A stretch of 14,143 bases of DNA from an uncultured Megasphaera sp. (lineage in GTDB: Bacteria > Bacillota > Negativicutes > Veillonellales > Megasphaeraceae): contig CABQJB010000032.1 in assembly GCA_902464195.1 (NCBI GenBank), positions 1-14,143 of the forward strand. Direction: 5' to 3'. Below are positions 1 to 6,285 of this stretch, one piece after another. Positions within the stretch are counted from its first letter, which is position 1. Each line of letters opens with the position of its first letter. Position numbers and translations under genes: made by a program. The notes beneath the pieces were generated by a model that was not told where the DNA came from, ran no database searches, and saw only the letters and a program-made list of their open reading frames with translations.

Positions 1-53
1 GTTATAGGATTTCTTATTCAATGAAGTAAGGAGCAAGTGTCAAACTTCCGTGC

Positions 54-83
54 TTTACTTATATGATGAAAGTTAGGTATAAT
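54..83 (+). promoter_or_regulatory. Putative sigma-70-type promoter of the BrxF-like gene
   Basis: A perfect TATAAT lies at 78-83. A TTTACT (-35-like, four of six consensus bases) lies at 54-59, giving an 18-bp spacer. The element sits 35 nt upstream of the ATG at 119 in AT-rich DNA. The -35 overlaps the right arm of an imperfect inverted repeat (AAGTAA at 24-29, TTACTT at 55-60). Assignment is by consensus only. Confidence 0.6.
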
Positions 84-118
84 AAAATAAATAATATAAG
101 AAAACGAAGGTGATTTTC

Positions 119-586
119 ATGGTTACAGATGCAGATGTTTTAAAACGGTGGAAGTACATTGCCCAGGACGATGAAAAATTGTTGATTCTCATTGGCGGAC
201 CCGGTTCCGGCAAGAGTAAACTGATTCGTGAACTGACATTCCAGGATGGCTGGAAAATCTGTGAAGCCCGGGAACTCTTTGACGACGAATTCCTGGAAAT
301 CCCCCGCGCTGACCGTCCGGATAAGGCCATTGCCCTGGTATCGGCAGCCATTCACCGTCTCAATGCCCGTGTCGTTATGATTGATAACGTTGAATTCCTG
401 TTCGCACCGATCTTGAACCTCGACCCCGTAGCGATGCTGAAGAAGTTGAGCCGCGAATGCCCGATCATCGTCAGCTGGCGCGGCAGTTTGGAAGGCAATA
501 CCTTGTATTTTGAACACAATGGCGATCCGAAATACGCTAAATTCGTCATCGATAACCCGAATCACGTCATTTGCCTCGATGAATAA
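119..586 (+). CDS. brxF: BrxF-like P-loop ATPase (BREX-3 family), apparently solitary
   Basis: A 155-residue cytoplasmic protein with a textbook Walker A GGPGSGKS at residues 26-33 and a Walker B-like VVMIDN at 85-90. The segment after it (a pattern like NVEFLF...LDP...LSR...VSWRG, residues 90-122) and the overall size match what I recall of BrxF, the small P-loop protein of BREX-3 phage-defence loci, whose exact role is unclear. The ATG at 119 is preferred over the in-frame GTG at 110 because AAGG at 107-110 sits 8 nt before it and the GTG lies within that ribosome-binding site. The gene has its own promoter and a strong terminator, so it looks monocistronic. No pglZ, brxC-like ATPase, methyltransferase or helicase gene follows in the 13.5 kb downstream; the upstream side is out of view. 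It could instead be a housekeeping P-loop protein of the same fold. Confident in the P-loop, fairly confident in the family, unsure of function. Confidence 0.72.
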   Translation: MVTDADVLKRWKYIAQDDEKLLILIGGPGSGKSKLIRELTFQDGWKICEARELFDDEFLEIPRADRPDKAIALVSAAIHRLNARVVMIDNVEFLFAPILNLDPVAMLKKLSRECPIIVSWRGSLEGNTLYFEHNGDPKYAKFVIDNPNHVICLDE

Positions 587-654
587 AGAATAGGCGTAAT
601 TTAAGAATTCGTTATCTTTTCGCAATCGTTTTTTCATAGATCCCTGTTAAAATG

Positions 655-703
655 AGTGCTGTCCCGCAAAGAAAAGCTCTTTGCGCGGCAGCACTTTTTT
701 TTT
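655..703 (+). terminator. Rho-independent terminator after the BrxF-like gene
   Basis: AGTGCTG at 655-661 pairs with CAGCACT at 689-695, and CGCAAAG at 665-671 pairs with CTTTGCG at 679-685. A one-mismatch internal step joins the two helices. The loop is 7 nt (672-678) and nine T follow from 695. Because it lies between the BrxF-like gene and uppP, it argues that uppP has its own promoter and that upstream extensions of the uppP reading frame through this hairpin are not translated. Confidence 0.92.
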
Positions 704-717
704 ACCTGCCATTGTGG

Positions 718-723
718 TATACT
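718..723 (+). promoter_or_regulatory. Candidate -10 element for uppP
   Basis: TATACT at 718-723 lies 15 nt after the T-run of the preceding terminator and 55 nt before the uppP ATG. No good -35 is visible at the right spacing: the positions fall in the T-run. The need for a promoter here follows from the terminator just upstream. Confidence 0.4.
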
Positions 724-778
724 TTCTAGTATTGTTGTAAGCATTTCATCAGGTATTCAGCGAAAAGGAGTTAAAAAA

Positions 779-1606
779 ATGAGTGATTATATTATTGCCG
801 TCATCCTGGGTATCGTCGAAGGGGTTACGGAATATTTGCCAGTTTCATCGACAGGCCATATGATTCTTGTTGGCGATATGCTCGGCTTTACCGGCCCTCG
901 GGCCAGCGTCTTTGAAGTCTTCATCCAGCTAGGCGCTATTTTATCGGTCGTCATCATCTATAAAGAGAAGTTCATCCGCATGCTCCATCAGTACCGCTGC
1001 TGGGACCTCTTCCGTCGGGAAAACTGGTTCCGCACCGATACGGGCCTGACTTTGGCCCACATTGCAGCCGGCATCGTGCCGGTCATGGGCATCGGCTATC
1101 TGGCCCATCATGCCATCAAGACTTATCTCTTTTCATCTGGGACGGTCATCATCGGCCTCATCATCGGCGGTATCTTCATGCTCGTCGCTGAAAAGTCCCA
1201 TACTAAGACGGTCTGTACGGACGTTGAAAAAATGACCATTGCCCAGGCTTTCCTGACGGGCATGTTCCAGATCTTGGCTTTATGGCCCGGCTTTTCCCGT
1301 TCCGGTTCGACCATTGCCGGCGGCCTCTTCCTGGGCCTCAGCCGGAAAGCAGCGGCTGACTTTTCCTTTATCATCGCTGTACCGGTCATGATCGTCGCCT
1401 GCTTCTATGACCTCTTGAAGAGCCTGAGCGACCTCAGCGGCAACGACCTGGTCATGATTGTCATCGGCTTCATTACGGCTTTCATCGTCGCTTACGTCTC
1501 GGTCCTCTGGTTCCTGAAATTCATGAATAAATCGACGCTGGCATCCTTTGCCTACTACCGCTTCGTCGTAGCCGTCATTTCCTTCGTCTACTTCTTTATC
1601 CTGTAG
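779..1606 (+). CDS. uppP: Undecaprenyl-diphosphate phosphatase UppP (BacA)
   Basis: An integral membrane enzyme of 275 residues that removes a phosphate from undecaprenyl diphosphate, recycling the lipid carrier for peptidoglycan and other wall polymers. It is a known bacitracin-resistance factor. Both family signatures are intact: the E-x3-E motif with EYLPVSSTGH at residues 14-27 (E14, E18, H27), and WPGFSRSGST at 169-178 with R174, a position matching the catalytic arginine of the E. coli enzyme. Several hydrophobic segments span the protein (for example near 95-108, 120-136, 195-210, 224-246 and 262-275). Length is normal for the family. The ATG at 779 is preceded by AAGGAG with an 8-nt spacing. 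It appears monocistronic: a terminator lies upstream and another about 90 nt downstream. Confidence 0.96.
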   Translation: MSDYIIAVILGIVEGVTEYLPVSSTGHMILVGDMLGFTGPRASVFEVFIQLGAILSVVIIYKEKFIRMLHQYRCWDLFRRENWFRTDTGLTLAHIAAGIVPVMGIGYLAHHAIKTYLFSSGTVIIGLIIGGIFMLVAEKSHTKTVCTDVEKMTIAQAFLTGMFQILALWPGFSRSGSTIAGGLFLGLSRKAAADFSFIIAVPVMIVACFYDLLKSLSDLSGNDLVMIVIGFITAFIVAYVSVLWFLKFMNKSTLASFAYYRFVVAVISFVYFFIL

Positions 1607-1633
1607 GGCGTTGGCCTGCCATCATGCGAGTAT

Positions 1634-1657
1634 AGTTTGTAGTACGGAGTTTGTAGT
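1634..1657 (+). repeat. Short direct repeat AGTTTGTAGT x2 (14-bp period)
   Basis: AGTTTGTAGT occurs exactly at 1634-1643 and 1648-1657. The 14-bp period is two heptads, so it may be a decayed relative of the heptanucleotide arrays elsewhere in the window. It lies 27 nt after the uppP stop, in a 339-bp stretch (1607-1945) without a credible gene. Confidence 0.6.
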
Positions 1658-1678
1658 TTTCAGAGAAAACCTTTAAAT

Positions 1679-1696
1679 TTAAAGCCATCCGCTAAC
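1679..1696. repeat. 18-bp dispersed block, copy 1 (matches 10672-10689 inverted)
   Basis: Read on the minus strand this is GTTAGCGGATGG followed by C and TTTAA. The sequence at 10672-10689 on the plus strand is the same except for A instead of C at one position. Here it is followed directly by one TAACCCC heptad (1693-1699, overlapping the block's last four bases) and then the terminator at 1698-1739. In both copies the order along the adjacent transcript is 18-bp block, heptad(s), hairpin. Confidence 0.75.
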
Positions 1697-1697
1697 C

Positions 1698-1739
1698 CCA
1701 AAAAAGGGGCTGTCGTATATGCGACAGCCCCTTTTTTGG
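1698..1739. terminator. Bidirectional Rho-independent terminator downstream of uppP
   Basis: GGGGCTGTCG at 1706-1715 pairs perfectly with CGACAGCCCC at 1722-1731 around a 6-nt loop. The helix is flanked by six A (1700-1705) and six T (1732-1737), with CC/GG closing the outside. It can stop uppP transcripts and also transcripts from the minus-strand gene ending at 1946. The helix is nearly the same as that at 10610-10634. Confidence 0.93.
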
Positions 1740-1753
1740 AATCAGGTTGGCAA

Positions 1754-1844
1754 GATTCCCACAACGGGCGCCCCACGTGGTCGCCCCTACGGATTTCGGT
1801 GGTGGGATTCCCACAACGGGCCGCCCTTTGGGACGGCCCCTACG
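1754..1844. repeat. Two 39-bp palindromic repeat units, 52-bp period
   Basis: Units at 1754-1792 and 1806-1844 start with the same 16 bases, GATTCCCACAACGGGC, and both end in CCCCTACG. Between these ends each has a different self-complementary core: GGGCG...CGCCC with a central CCACGTGG in the first, and GGGCCG-CCC-TTT-GGG-A-CGGCCC in the second. The hairpins are conserved in form but not in sequence, which suggests a small dispersed palindromic element. No coding sense is evident. Confidence 0.75.
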
Positions 1845-1846
1845 AT

Positions 1847-1863
1847 GCGGCCATGAAGGCCGC
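1847..1863. repeat. Small GC-rich hairpin GCGGCC/GGCCGC
   Basis: GCGGCC at 1847-1852 and GGCCGC at 1858-1863 form a perfect 6-bp helix with a 5-nt ATGAA loop. It lies between the 39-bp units and the heptad array. No T-run follows, so it is not a terminator. Confidence 0.6.
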
Positions 1864-1865
1864 CC

Positions 1866-1956
1866 GAGCCACGAGCCACTAGGCCGCAGGCCGCAACCAC
1901 GAGCCACGAACCACGAGCCACGAACCACGAGCCACGAGCCACGAATTACGATCCAC
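1866..1956. repeat. Array of thirteen in-register heptanucleotides (GAGCCAC family)
   Basis: The 91 bases split into exactly 13 heptads with no indel: GAGCCAC (six copies), GAACCAC (two), and TAGGCCG, CAGGCCG, CAACCAC, GAATTAC and GATCCAC (one each). The last two units lie at the 3' end of the minus-strand gene, and unit 12 (1943-1949) supplies its TAA stop. The plus-strand frame through this array would give a low-complexity peptide and has no ribosome-binding site, so I treat it as non-coding. Confidence 0.88.
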
Positions 1957-2407
1957 TGCCGGCGAGCTGGCGGAATTCGTTGGCCAGGCTGTCGAGGAAG
2001 GGGATGATCTTATCGTCGTCGATGTCGGCGTTGAAGGCTTCCATCATGTTGGGGAAGAAGATGTACAGGCCCTGCATGTAGACGTAGTAATAGTACTGCA
2101 GGTCGTCATGGCTCATGATAGCCGAGGCCAGGGCGTCGTTGACGGCGAAGTTGAGGTCGTAGAAGTCGAGGATTTCGTCTTTGAAGCGGCCTAAGTCGAG
2201 TTCACCGCGCTGGTAGTCATCCATGAGGTGGCTGCCCATTTCCCCTAGGGCATCGGCGATGTCGCCGACGTTATCCGGGATGGCGAGGCCTGCGTCTTCC
2301 ATGACGTGCGTCAAGGTATGGAGCGACGTGATCAGGGATTCACAGAAAAAATTAAAGGTCAAGGCTCCTTCAGAGCCGCGCAGATTCGTAAAGACAGTAG
2401 ATTCCAT
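1946..2407 (-). CDS. Hypothetical helical, acidic protein (153 aa)
   Basis: I do not recognise this protein. It is 153 residues, acidic (many D and E), predicted mostly helical, without a signal peptide or clear membrane segment. A striking aromatic stretch, YYYYVYMQGLYIFF, lies at residues 105-118. The start is well supported: on the minus strand GGAGG (2413-2417) lies 5 nt before ATG (2405-2407), and a TATAAT (2435-2440) lies upstream. The final residues, GSGS, and the stop fall in or beside the heptad array, so the C-terminus may have been trimmed or extended by repeat growth. It is divergent from the DUF805-feoAB run, with 116 nt between the starts. Good start signals and ordinary codon use make it likely to be real. 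Confidence 0.75.
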   Translation of the reverse strand: MESTVFTNLRGSEGALTFNFFCESLITSLHTLTHVMEDAGLAIPDNVGDIADALGEMGSHLMDDYQRGELDLGRFKDEILDFYDLNFAVNDALASAIMSHDDLQYYYYVYMQGLYIFFPNMMEAFNADIDDDKIIPFLDSLANEFRQLAGSGS

Positions 2408-2434
2408 AAGGACCTCCTCAAAGTAATTTTTTCT

Positions 2435-2440
2435 ATTATA
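2435..2440 (-). promoter_or_regulatory. -10 element of the minus-strand hypothetical gene
   Basis: TATAAT on the minus strand, 27 nt upstream of the ATG. The -35 region is poor (TTCATT or AATTCA at near-correct spacings), so the assignment rests on the perfect -10 and its position. Confidence 0.5.
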
Positions 2441-2487
2441 TCATATTTTGCCAGAAATGAATTGAATCGAGGCCATGAATATAGTAG

Positions 2488-2505
2488 GATAATACTAAGA
2501 GTATT
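2488..2505 (+). promoter_or_regulatory. Candidate -10 plus dyad operator upstream of the DUF805-feoAB run
   Basis: GATAAT at 2488-2493 is a plausible -10. It overlaps a dyad, AATACT-AAG-AGTATT (2491-2505), perfect over six bases each side and extendable with one mismatch. A repressor bound here would block a promoter serving the iron-uptake genes. The half-site GATAAT resembles part of a Fur box, but the whole does not match the classical 19-bp consensus. No convincing -35 is seen (TTGAAT at 2462-2467 is 20 bp away). Confidence 0.4.
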
Positions 2506-2523
2506 TTATAGGAGGTAATCGTT

Positions 2524-3081
2524 GTGTCTCAACGCAATCAAAAAATTAAATTGAAGAAGCGGTCCCGCCAATCGGCACGGATTCATCGCGGCTTTGCCAT
2601 GCCTGTCGGCCCGGGCAGTGAAAACAGCCTGGTCAGTTTCCGCGACTTTGCCGATTTGAAGGCCAAGTATTTCCGCTTTACCGGCCGCATCCAGCGCCGG
2701 CCTTTTATTTTCCGGACGCTGATCTTGATGTTCGCCCAGTTCATGTTTTCCATTATCCTCTACAGCAAGATCGTCGAATCTATTTTAATCAATCATATGG
2801 AATATGCCATCATTTTCGGTATCATCTTCGTCCTGCTGTCCATTCCGGCTATTTGGTCCCAGATTTCCCTGGGCGTCCGGCGCTGTCACGATATCAATAA
2901 GCCGGGCCTCATGTTCGCCATTCCCTTTATCTGTTATCTGGCCAGCTATGTCCTGCCCGTCCTGGGACAGGATACGGCAGCAACGGCGGCTCAGTCGATC
3001 ATGGCCGTATCCTATTTGGGCTTGTTCACCGTTAAGGGGACGTCCGGCGACAACGCCTACGGTCCGGAACGGGCACGATAG
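2524..3081 (+). CDS. DUF805 family membrane protein
   Basis: A 185-residue protein whose residues 50-181 fit the DUF805 family of small inner-membrane proteins of unknown function. Visible signatures are FTGRIQRRPF at 52-61, the membrane-embedded pattern SLGVRRCHDINKPG at 115-128, and the C-terminal GDNAYGP at 175-181. Hydrophobic segments lie near 63-82, 94-114, 129-147 and 155-170. The first 40 residues are basic and probably cytoplasmic, longer than in typical members. Translation starts at GTG (2524), 8 nt after GGAGG at 2511-2515. It is the first gene of the iron run, 11 nt before feoA, so it is probably co-transcribed with feoAB. A direct role in iron uptake is only suggested by position. 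Confidence 0.85.
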   Translation: MSQRNQKIKLKKRSRQSARIHRGFAMPVGPGSENSLVSFRDFADLKAKYFRFTGRIQRRPFIFRTLILMFAQFMFSIILYSKIVESILINHMEYAIIFGIIFVLLSIPAIWSQISLGVRRCHDINKPGLMFAIPFICYLASYVLPVLGQDTAATAAQSIMAVSYLGLFTVKGTSGDNAYGPERAR

Positions 3082-3092
3082 GGGGCGGCAGC

Positions 3093-3323
3093 ATGACCTT
3101 AGCAGAAGGAAAAATTGGACACGACTACATCATCGAAACATTGGATTTGCCGGACCAGACGGAAAAACGCCTCCAGGCCCTGGGCATGATTGAAGGGACG
3201 GAAATCACCGTACTCAATAATAAGAATGAAGGGACGGTCATCATCAAGATGCGCAGCACCCGCCTGGCCTTAGGCAAGGGCATTTCGTCGCACATCCGCG
3301 TAAGGGGGAAAGACCATGACTAG
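3093..3323 (+). CDS. feoA: Ferrous iron transport accessory protein FeoA
   Basis: A 76-residue SH3-like beta-barrel protein of the FeoA family, a cytoplasmic partner needed for activity of the FeoB transporter in bacteria where it has been tested. The family pattern RLQALGMIEGTEI is seen at residues 26-38, followed by the strand-rich half with RSTRLALGKGISSHIRV near the end. Length is typical. The ATG at 3093 follows a G-rich ribosome-binding site (GGGGGCGG, 3082-3089). Its stop overlaps the feoB start by 8 nt (ATGACTAG), which implies translational coupling with feoB. No feoC is found next to the pair. Confidence 0.95.
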   Translation: MTLAEGKIGHDYIIETLDLPDQTEKRLQALGMIEGTEITVLNNKNEGTVIIKMRSTRLALGKGISSHIRVRGKDHD

Positions 3324-5421
3324 CGAAGTAAAGACAAGGGCTGGCCAGCCTCAGGTCCAGCAGGCACCGGCCAAAGCTGAAAAAAAAGAAATGACCGTCG
3401 CTTTCATCGGCAATCCGAACTGTGGCAAGACGACGCTGTTTAATGCTTATACAGGGGCTAACCTCAAGGTCGCCAACTGGCCCGGCGTTACTGTCGAAAA
3501 AGTTGAAGGCGCCATCAACGCCCACGGCTATCACATCCATCTCGTCGACCTGCCCGGGACGTACAGCTTGACGTCGTACACCATGGAAGAACAGGTTTCG
3601 CGGAATTTTATCCTCAGTGACGATGTCGACGTCATCGTCGATGTCATCGACGCGTCGGCGCTGGAACGCAATCTTTACCTGACCTTGCAGCTCCTGGAAC
3701 TGGGAAAACCCGTCGTCGTCGCTCTGAACATGATGGACATTGTCGAAAAGCGGGGCATGGAAATCGACTTGCACCGCCTGCCGGAAATGCTCGGCGTGCC
3801 GGTCATCCCCGTATCGGCCCTGAAGCGCCGCGGCCTGAGCGTCCTGCTCCATGCAGCCGTGCACCACAAGGACCACGTCCATCCGGACCGGCTCATCCAC
3901 AACCATTCGGACCATACCCATCATCAGCATAATCATCACAGTGAATTCGCCATGGTCTACAGCGATGCCATGGAAGACCGCATCGACGCCGTGCGCCAGC
4001 TCCTGCATGACAAATATCCCGATTTGTACAATCATCGCTGGCATGCTCTGAAGCTCCTCGAACGGGACCCGGAAATTACGGCCAAGTATCCCGTCGATGA
4101 TGTCCATCACGTCCTGGACCGCAGCTATGAAACGGATATCATTACCGAGAAATACGCCTTCATCGAAGAAATCATCCACGAAGTCGTCGTCAATCAGGCG
4201 TCAAAAGCGGCAGCGACGGATTCCGTCGACCGTTATTTGACCGATAAATGGCTGGGGATTCCCATCTTTCTGGCTATCATGGCCATCGTCTTTTTCTTGA
4301 CCTTCTTCATCGGTGATATGGTCCAGGATTCCTTCCAGGGCTCCATCGATGCTTTGTCGTCCCTGGCCGAAAGCGGCCTGACCTCGCTGGGGGCTGACGA
4401 CATGCTCATTTCCCTGGTCTGCGACGGCATCATCGCCGGCGTCGGCGGCATCCTGACCTTTTTACCCAATATCTGTATCCTCTTCTTTGCCCTGGCCCTC
4501 CTGGAAGACAGTGGCTACATGTCCCGCGTGGCCTACGTCATGAACGATATCATGAACCGCCTGGGCTTGTCCGGCCGGGCTTTCATACCTATGATCCTCG
4601 GCTTTGGCTGCAGCGTGCCGGCCATCATGGCGTCGCGGGCCTTGGAAGATAAGCGTGACCGCTATCGGACGATGCTGGTCACGCCTTTCATGTCCTGCAG
4701 TGCCCGCCTGCCCATTTACATCCTCTTTTCGGGCATGTTCTTCCCGCACGATGCCATGATTGTCGCCTATTCTATGTACCTCATCGGCATCGTCGTCGCT
4801 CTGGTGGCCTTGAAGGCGATGAACGTCTTCAGCCATGAAAAAAAGGAAAACGACCTGCTCATCGAATTGCCGGAATACAAGCGGCCCAGTGCCCATACAG
4901 TCTATGTCTATGTCTGGGAAAAAATCAAGGATTACCTGAGCCGTGCCGGTACGGTCATCTTTGCCGCTTCCATCCTCATGTGGTTCATCCTCAACTTCGG
5001 TCCTGCCGGCTATGGCGATATGGCTGACAGCTTCGGGGCTATCATCGGCAAGGCTATCGTGCCTTTCTTTGCGCCTATCGGCCTGGGATACTGGCAGATT
5101 TGCCTGGCCCTCATTGCCGGTATTTCGGCCAAGGAAGTCGTCGTTTCCAGTTTCGCCGTCCTCTTCGACGGCGTCAACATCAATTCTCCAGCAGCCCTGG
5201 CGGCGTTGGCTTCCATGATGAGCCAAGGCGGCTTCACTCAGCTCAATGCCTACTGCATGATGCTCTTCTCGCTGCTCTACATTCCCTGTGCTGCCACGAT
5301 CGCCACGATCCACGCCGAATCGCACAGCTGGAAGTGGACGGCTTTCTCCGTTTGTTTCCAGATTGCCGTCGCCTGGGTCCTGACCTTTGTCGTCTACCAG
5401 GTCGGAAGTCGGATTTTTTAA
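3316..5421 (+). CDS. feoB: Ferrous iron transporter FeoB with a histidine-rich insertion
   Basis: A 701-residue Fe(II) transporter with an N-terminal G domain and a C-terminal polytopic membrane domain. G-protein motifs: G1 GNPNCGKT at 32-39, G2 threonine in PGVTVEK near 59, G3 DLPG at 78-81, G4 NMMD at 138-141, and G5 SAL at 167-169. The helical GDI-like region follows to about residue 300, and the membrane core starts near 312. Core signatures include LGFGCSVPAI and SCSARLPIY, typical of the two FeoB gate repeats. Unusual is a stretch at 183-208 with 12 histidines in 26 residues, just after G5, where a metal-binding role is easy to imagine. The first 25 residues are a low-complexity, Q/A/K-rich tail. 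It overlaps feoA by 8 nt, and ecfA1 follows after 24 nt with no terminator between. Confidence 0.97.
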   Translation: MTSEVKTRAGQPQVQQAPAKAEKKEMTVAFIGNPNCGKTTLFNAYTGANLKVANWPGVTVEKVEGAINAHGYHIHLVDLPGTYSLTSYTMEEQVSRNFILSDDVDVIVDVIDASALERNLYLTLQLLELGKPVVVALNMMDIVEKRGMEIDLHRLPEMLGVPVIPVSALKRRGLSVLLHAAVHHKDHVHPDRLIHNHSDHTHHQHNHHSEFAMVYSDAMEDRIDAVRQLLHDKYPDLYNHRWHALKLLERDPEITAKYPVDDVHHVLDRSYETDIITEKYAFIEEIIHEVVVNQASKAAATDSVDRYLTDKWLGIPIFLAIMAIVFFLTFFIGDMVQDSFQGSIDALSSLAESGLTSLGADDMLISLVCDGIIAGVGGILTFLPNICILFFALALLEDSGYMSRVAYVMNDIMNRLGLSGRAFIPMILGFGCSVPAIMASRALEDKRDRYRTMLVTPFMSCSARLPIYILFSGMFFPHDAMIVAYSMYLIGIVVALVALKAMNVFSHEKKENDLLIELPEYKRPSAHTVYVYVWEKIKDYLSRAGTVIFAASILMWFILNFGPAGYGDMADSFGAIIGKAIVPFFAPIGLGYWQICLALIAGISAKEVVVSSFAVLFDGVNINSPAALAALASMMSQGGFTQLNAYCMMLFSLLYIPCAATIATIHAESHSWKWTAFSVCFQIAVAWVLTFVVYQVGSRIF

Positions 5422-5445
5422 TCACTATTAACTAAGGAGTGCAGT

Positions 5446-6285
5446 ATGACAGAACCTATGATTAAAACGGATCATCTCAGCCATACCTATGAAGACGAAG
5501 ACGGCAAGGTGGTCTATGCTTTGAAGGATATTTCCCTGGAAATCGGCAAGGGCGAGTTCGTTGCCATCATCGGGACTAACGGCTCGGGCAAGTCGACGCT
5601 GGCCAAGCATTTCAACGTCCTCCTGACACCGACGTCCGGCTCGTGTGAAGTCTGCGGCATGCGGACTGACGACCCGGACAATATTTGGAAGATACGCCAG
5701 CACGTCGGCATGGTCTTCCAGAATCCGGATAACCAGATCGTCGCTGCCGTCGTCGAAGAAGACGTTGCCTTTGGACCGGAAAACCTCGGCGTCCCGTCGG
5801 ATGAAATCAAGACCCGTGTCAGCGATGCCCTGCGCCGCGTCAACATGACCATTTATGCCAAGCACGGCCCGCATCTCCTGAGCGGCGGCCAGAAACAGCG
5901 CGTCGCCATCGCCGGTATCCTGGCCATGCAGTGTGACTGTATCGTTCTCGACGAACCGACGGCTATGCTCGACCCCGTTGGCCGCAAGGAAGTCATGGAT
6001 ACGCTTCAGCAGCTCCATGACGAAGGCATTACCATCATCATCATCACTCATTTCATGGAAGAAGCCGTCCAGGCCGACCGGGTCGTCGTCGTCGACCGGG
6101 CCGAACTGAAGATGGACGGGACGCCGCGCGACGTCTTTACGCACGTCAAAGAACTGAAGGGCATGGGCCTCGACGTACCGGTAGCGGCAGAACTGGCCGA
6201 ACGGCTGCGCCAGAAAGGGCTCGACCTGCCGGATTCCATCATTACAGAGGAAGAATTAGGAGATGCATTATGTCGATTAAGTTAA
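5446..6285 (+). CDS. ecfA1: ECF transporter energy-coupling ATPase EcfA1
   Basis: A 279-residue ABC ATPase, one of two that power group II ECF importers, where interchangeable S components bring in vitamins or metal ions. Walker A GTNGSGKST at 43-51, Q-loop Q92, signature LSGGQKQR at 145-152, Walker B CIVLDE at 165-170, and the switch histidine H202 are all intact, so it should hydrolyse ATP. The GxNGSGKS form of Walker A and the first position in the module favour EcfA1. AAGGAG at 5434-5439 sits 6 nt before the ATG. It overlaps ecfA2 by 16 nt. No S-component gene is visible nearby, as expected for a shared module. Confidence 0.95.
   Translation: MTEPMIKTDHLSHTYEDEDGKVVYALKDISLEIGKGEFVAIIGTNGSGKSTLAKHFNVLLTPTSGSCEVCGMRTDDPDNIWKIRQHVGMVFQNPDNQIVAAVVEEDVAFGPENLGVPSDEIKTRVSDALRRVNMTIYAKHGPHLLSGGQKQRVAIAGILAMQCDCIVLDEPTAMLDPVGRKEVMDTLQQLHDEGITIIIITHFMEEAVQADRVVVVDRAELKMDGTPRDVFTHVKELKGMGLDVPVAAELAERLRQKGLDLPDSIITEEELGDALCRLS

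Noticed and set aside
24..60. Imperfect inverted repeat AAGTAA...TTACTT before the BrxF-like gene
   Set aside because: Two unpaired bases and a long loop, no T-run; could be a chance dyad. It overlaps the putative -35, so an operator role is possible but not supported.
140..637. Open frame of 165 codons on the minus strand opposite the BrxF-like gene
   Set aside because: It is a shadow of the plus-strand gene, has no ribosome-binding site, and its start lies beyond the coding region; the plus frame has clear motifs.
1692..1928. Minus-strand 78-codon frame through the same repeat region
   Set aside because: Consists of terminator, palindromes and heptads; no initiation signals.
1866..1956. 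Possible CRISPR array
   Set aside because: Units are seven bases in direct contact with no spacers, and no cas genes are present.
1747..2007. Plus-strand frame through the palindromic and heptad repeats
   Set aside because: Repeats give a low-complexity HEPR-like peptide; no ribosome-binding site; the frame stays open only because the repeats lack stops.
3244..4179. 311-codon minus-strand frame opposite feoA/feoB
   Set aside because: It arises from codon bias of feoB on the other strand (GTC/ATC-rich codons read as GAC/GAT). Composition is D/V/H-rich with no recognisable domain.
4462..5325. 287-codon minus-strand frame opposite the feoB membrane domain
   Set aside because: Antisense shadow: strongly charged, low-complexity D/E/H/G-rich protein, no start signals.
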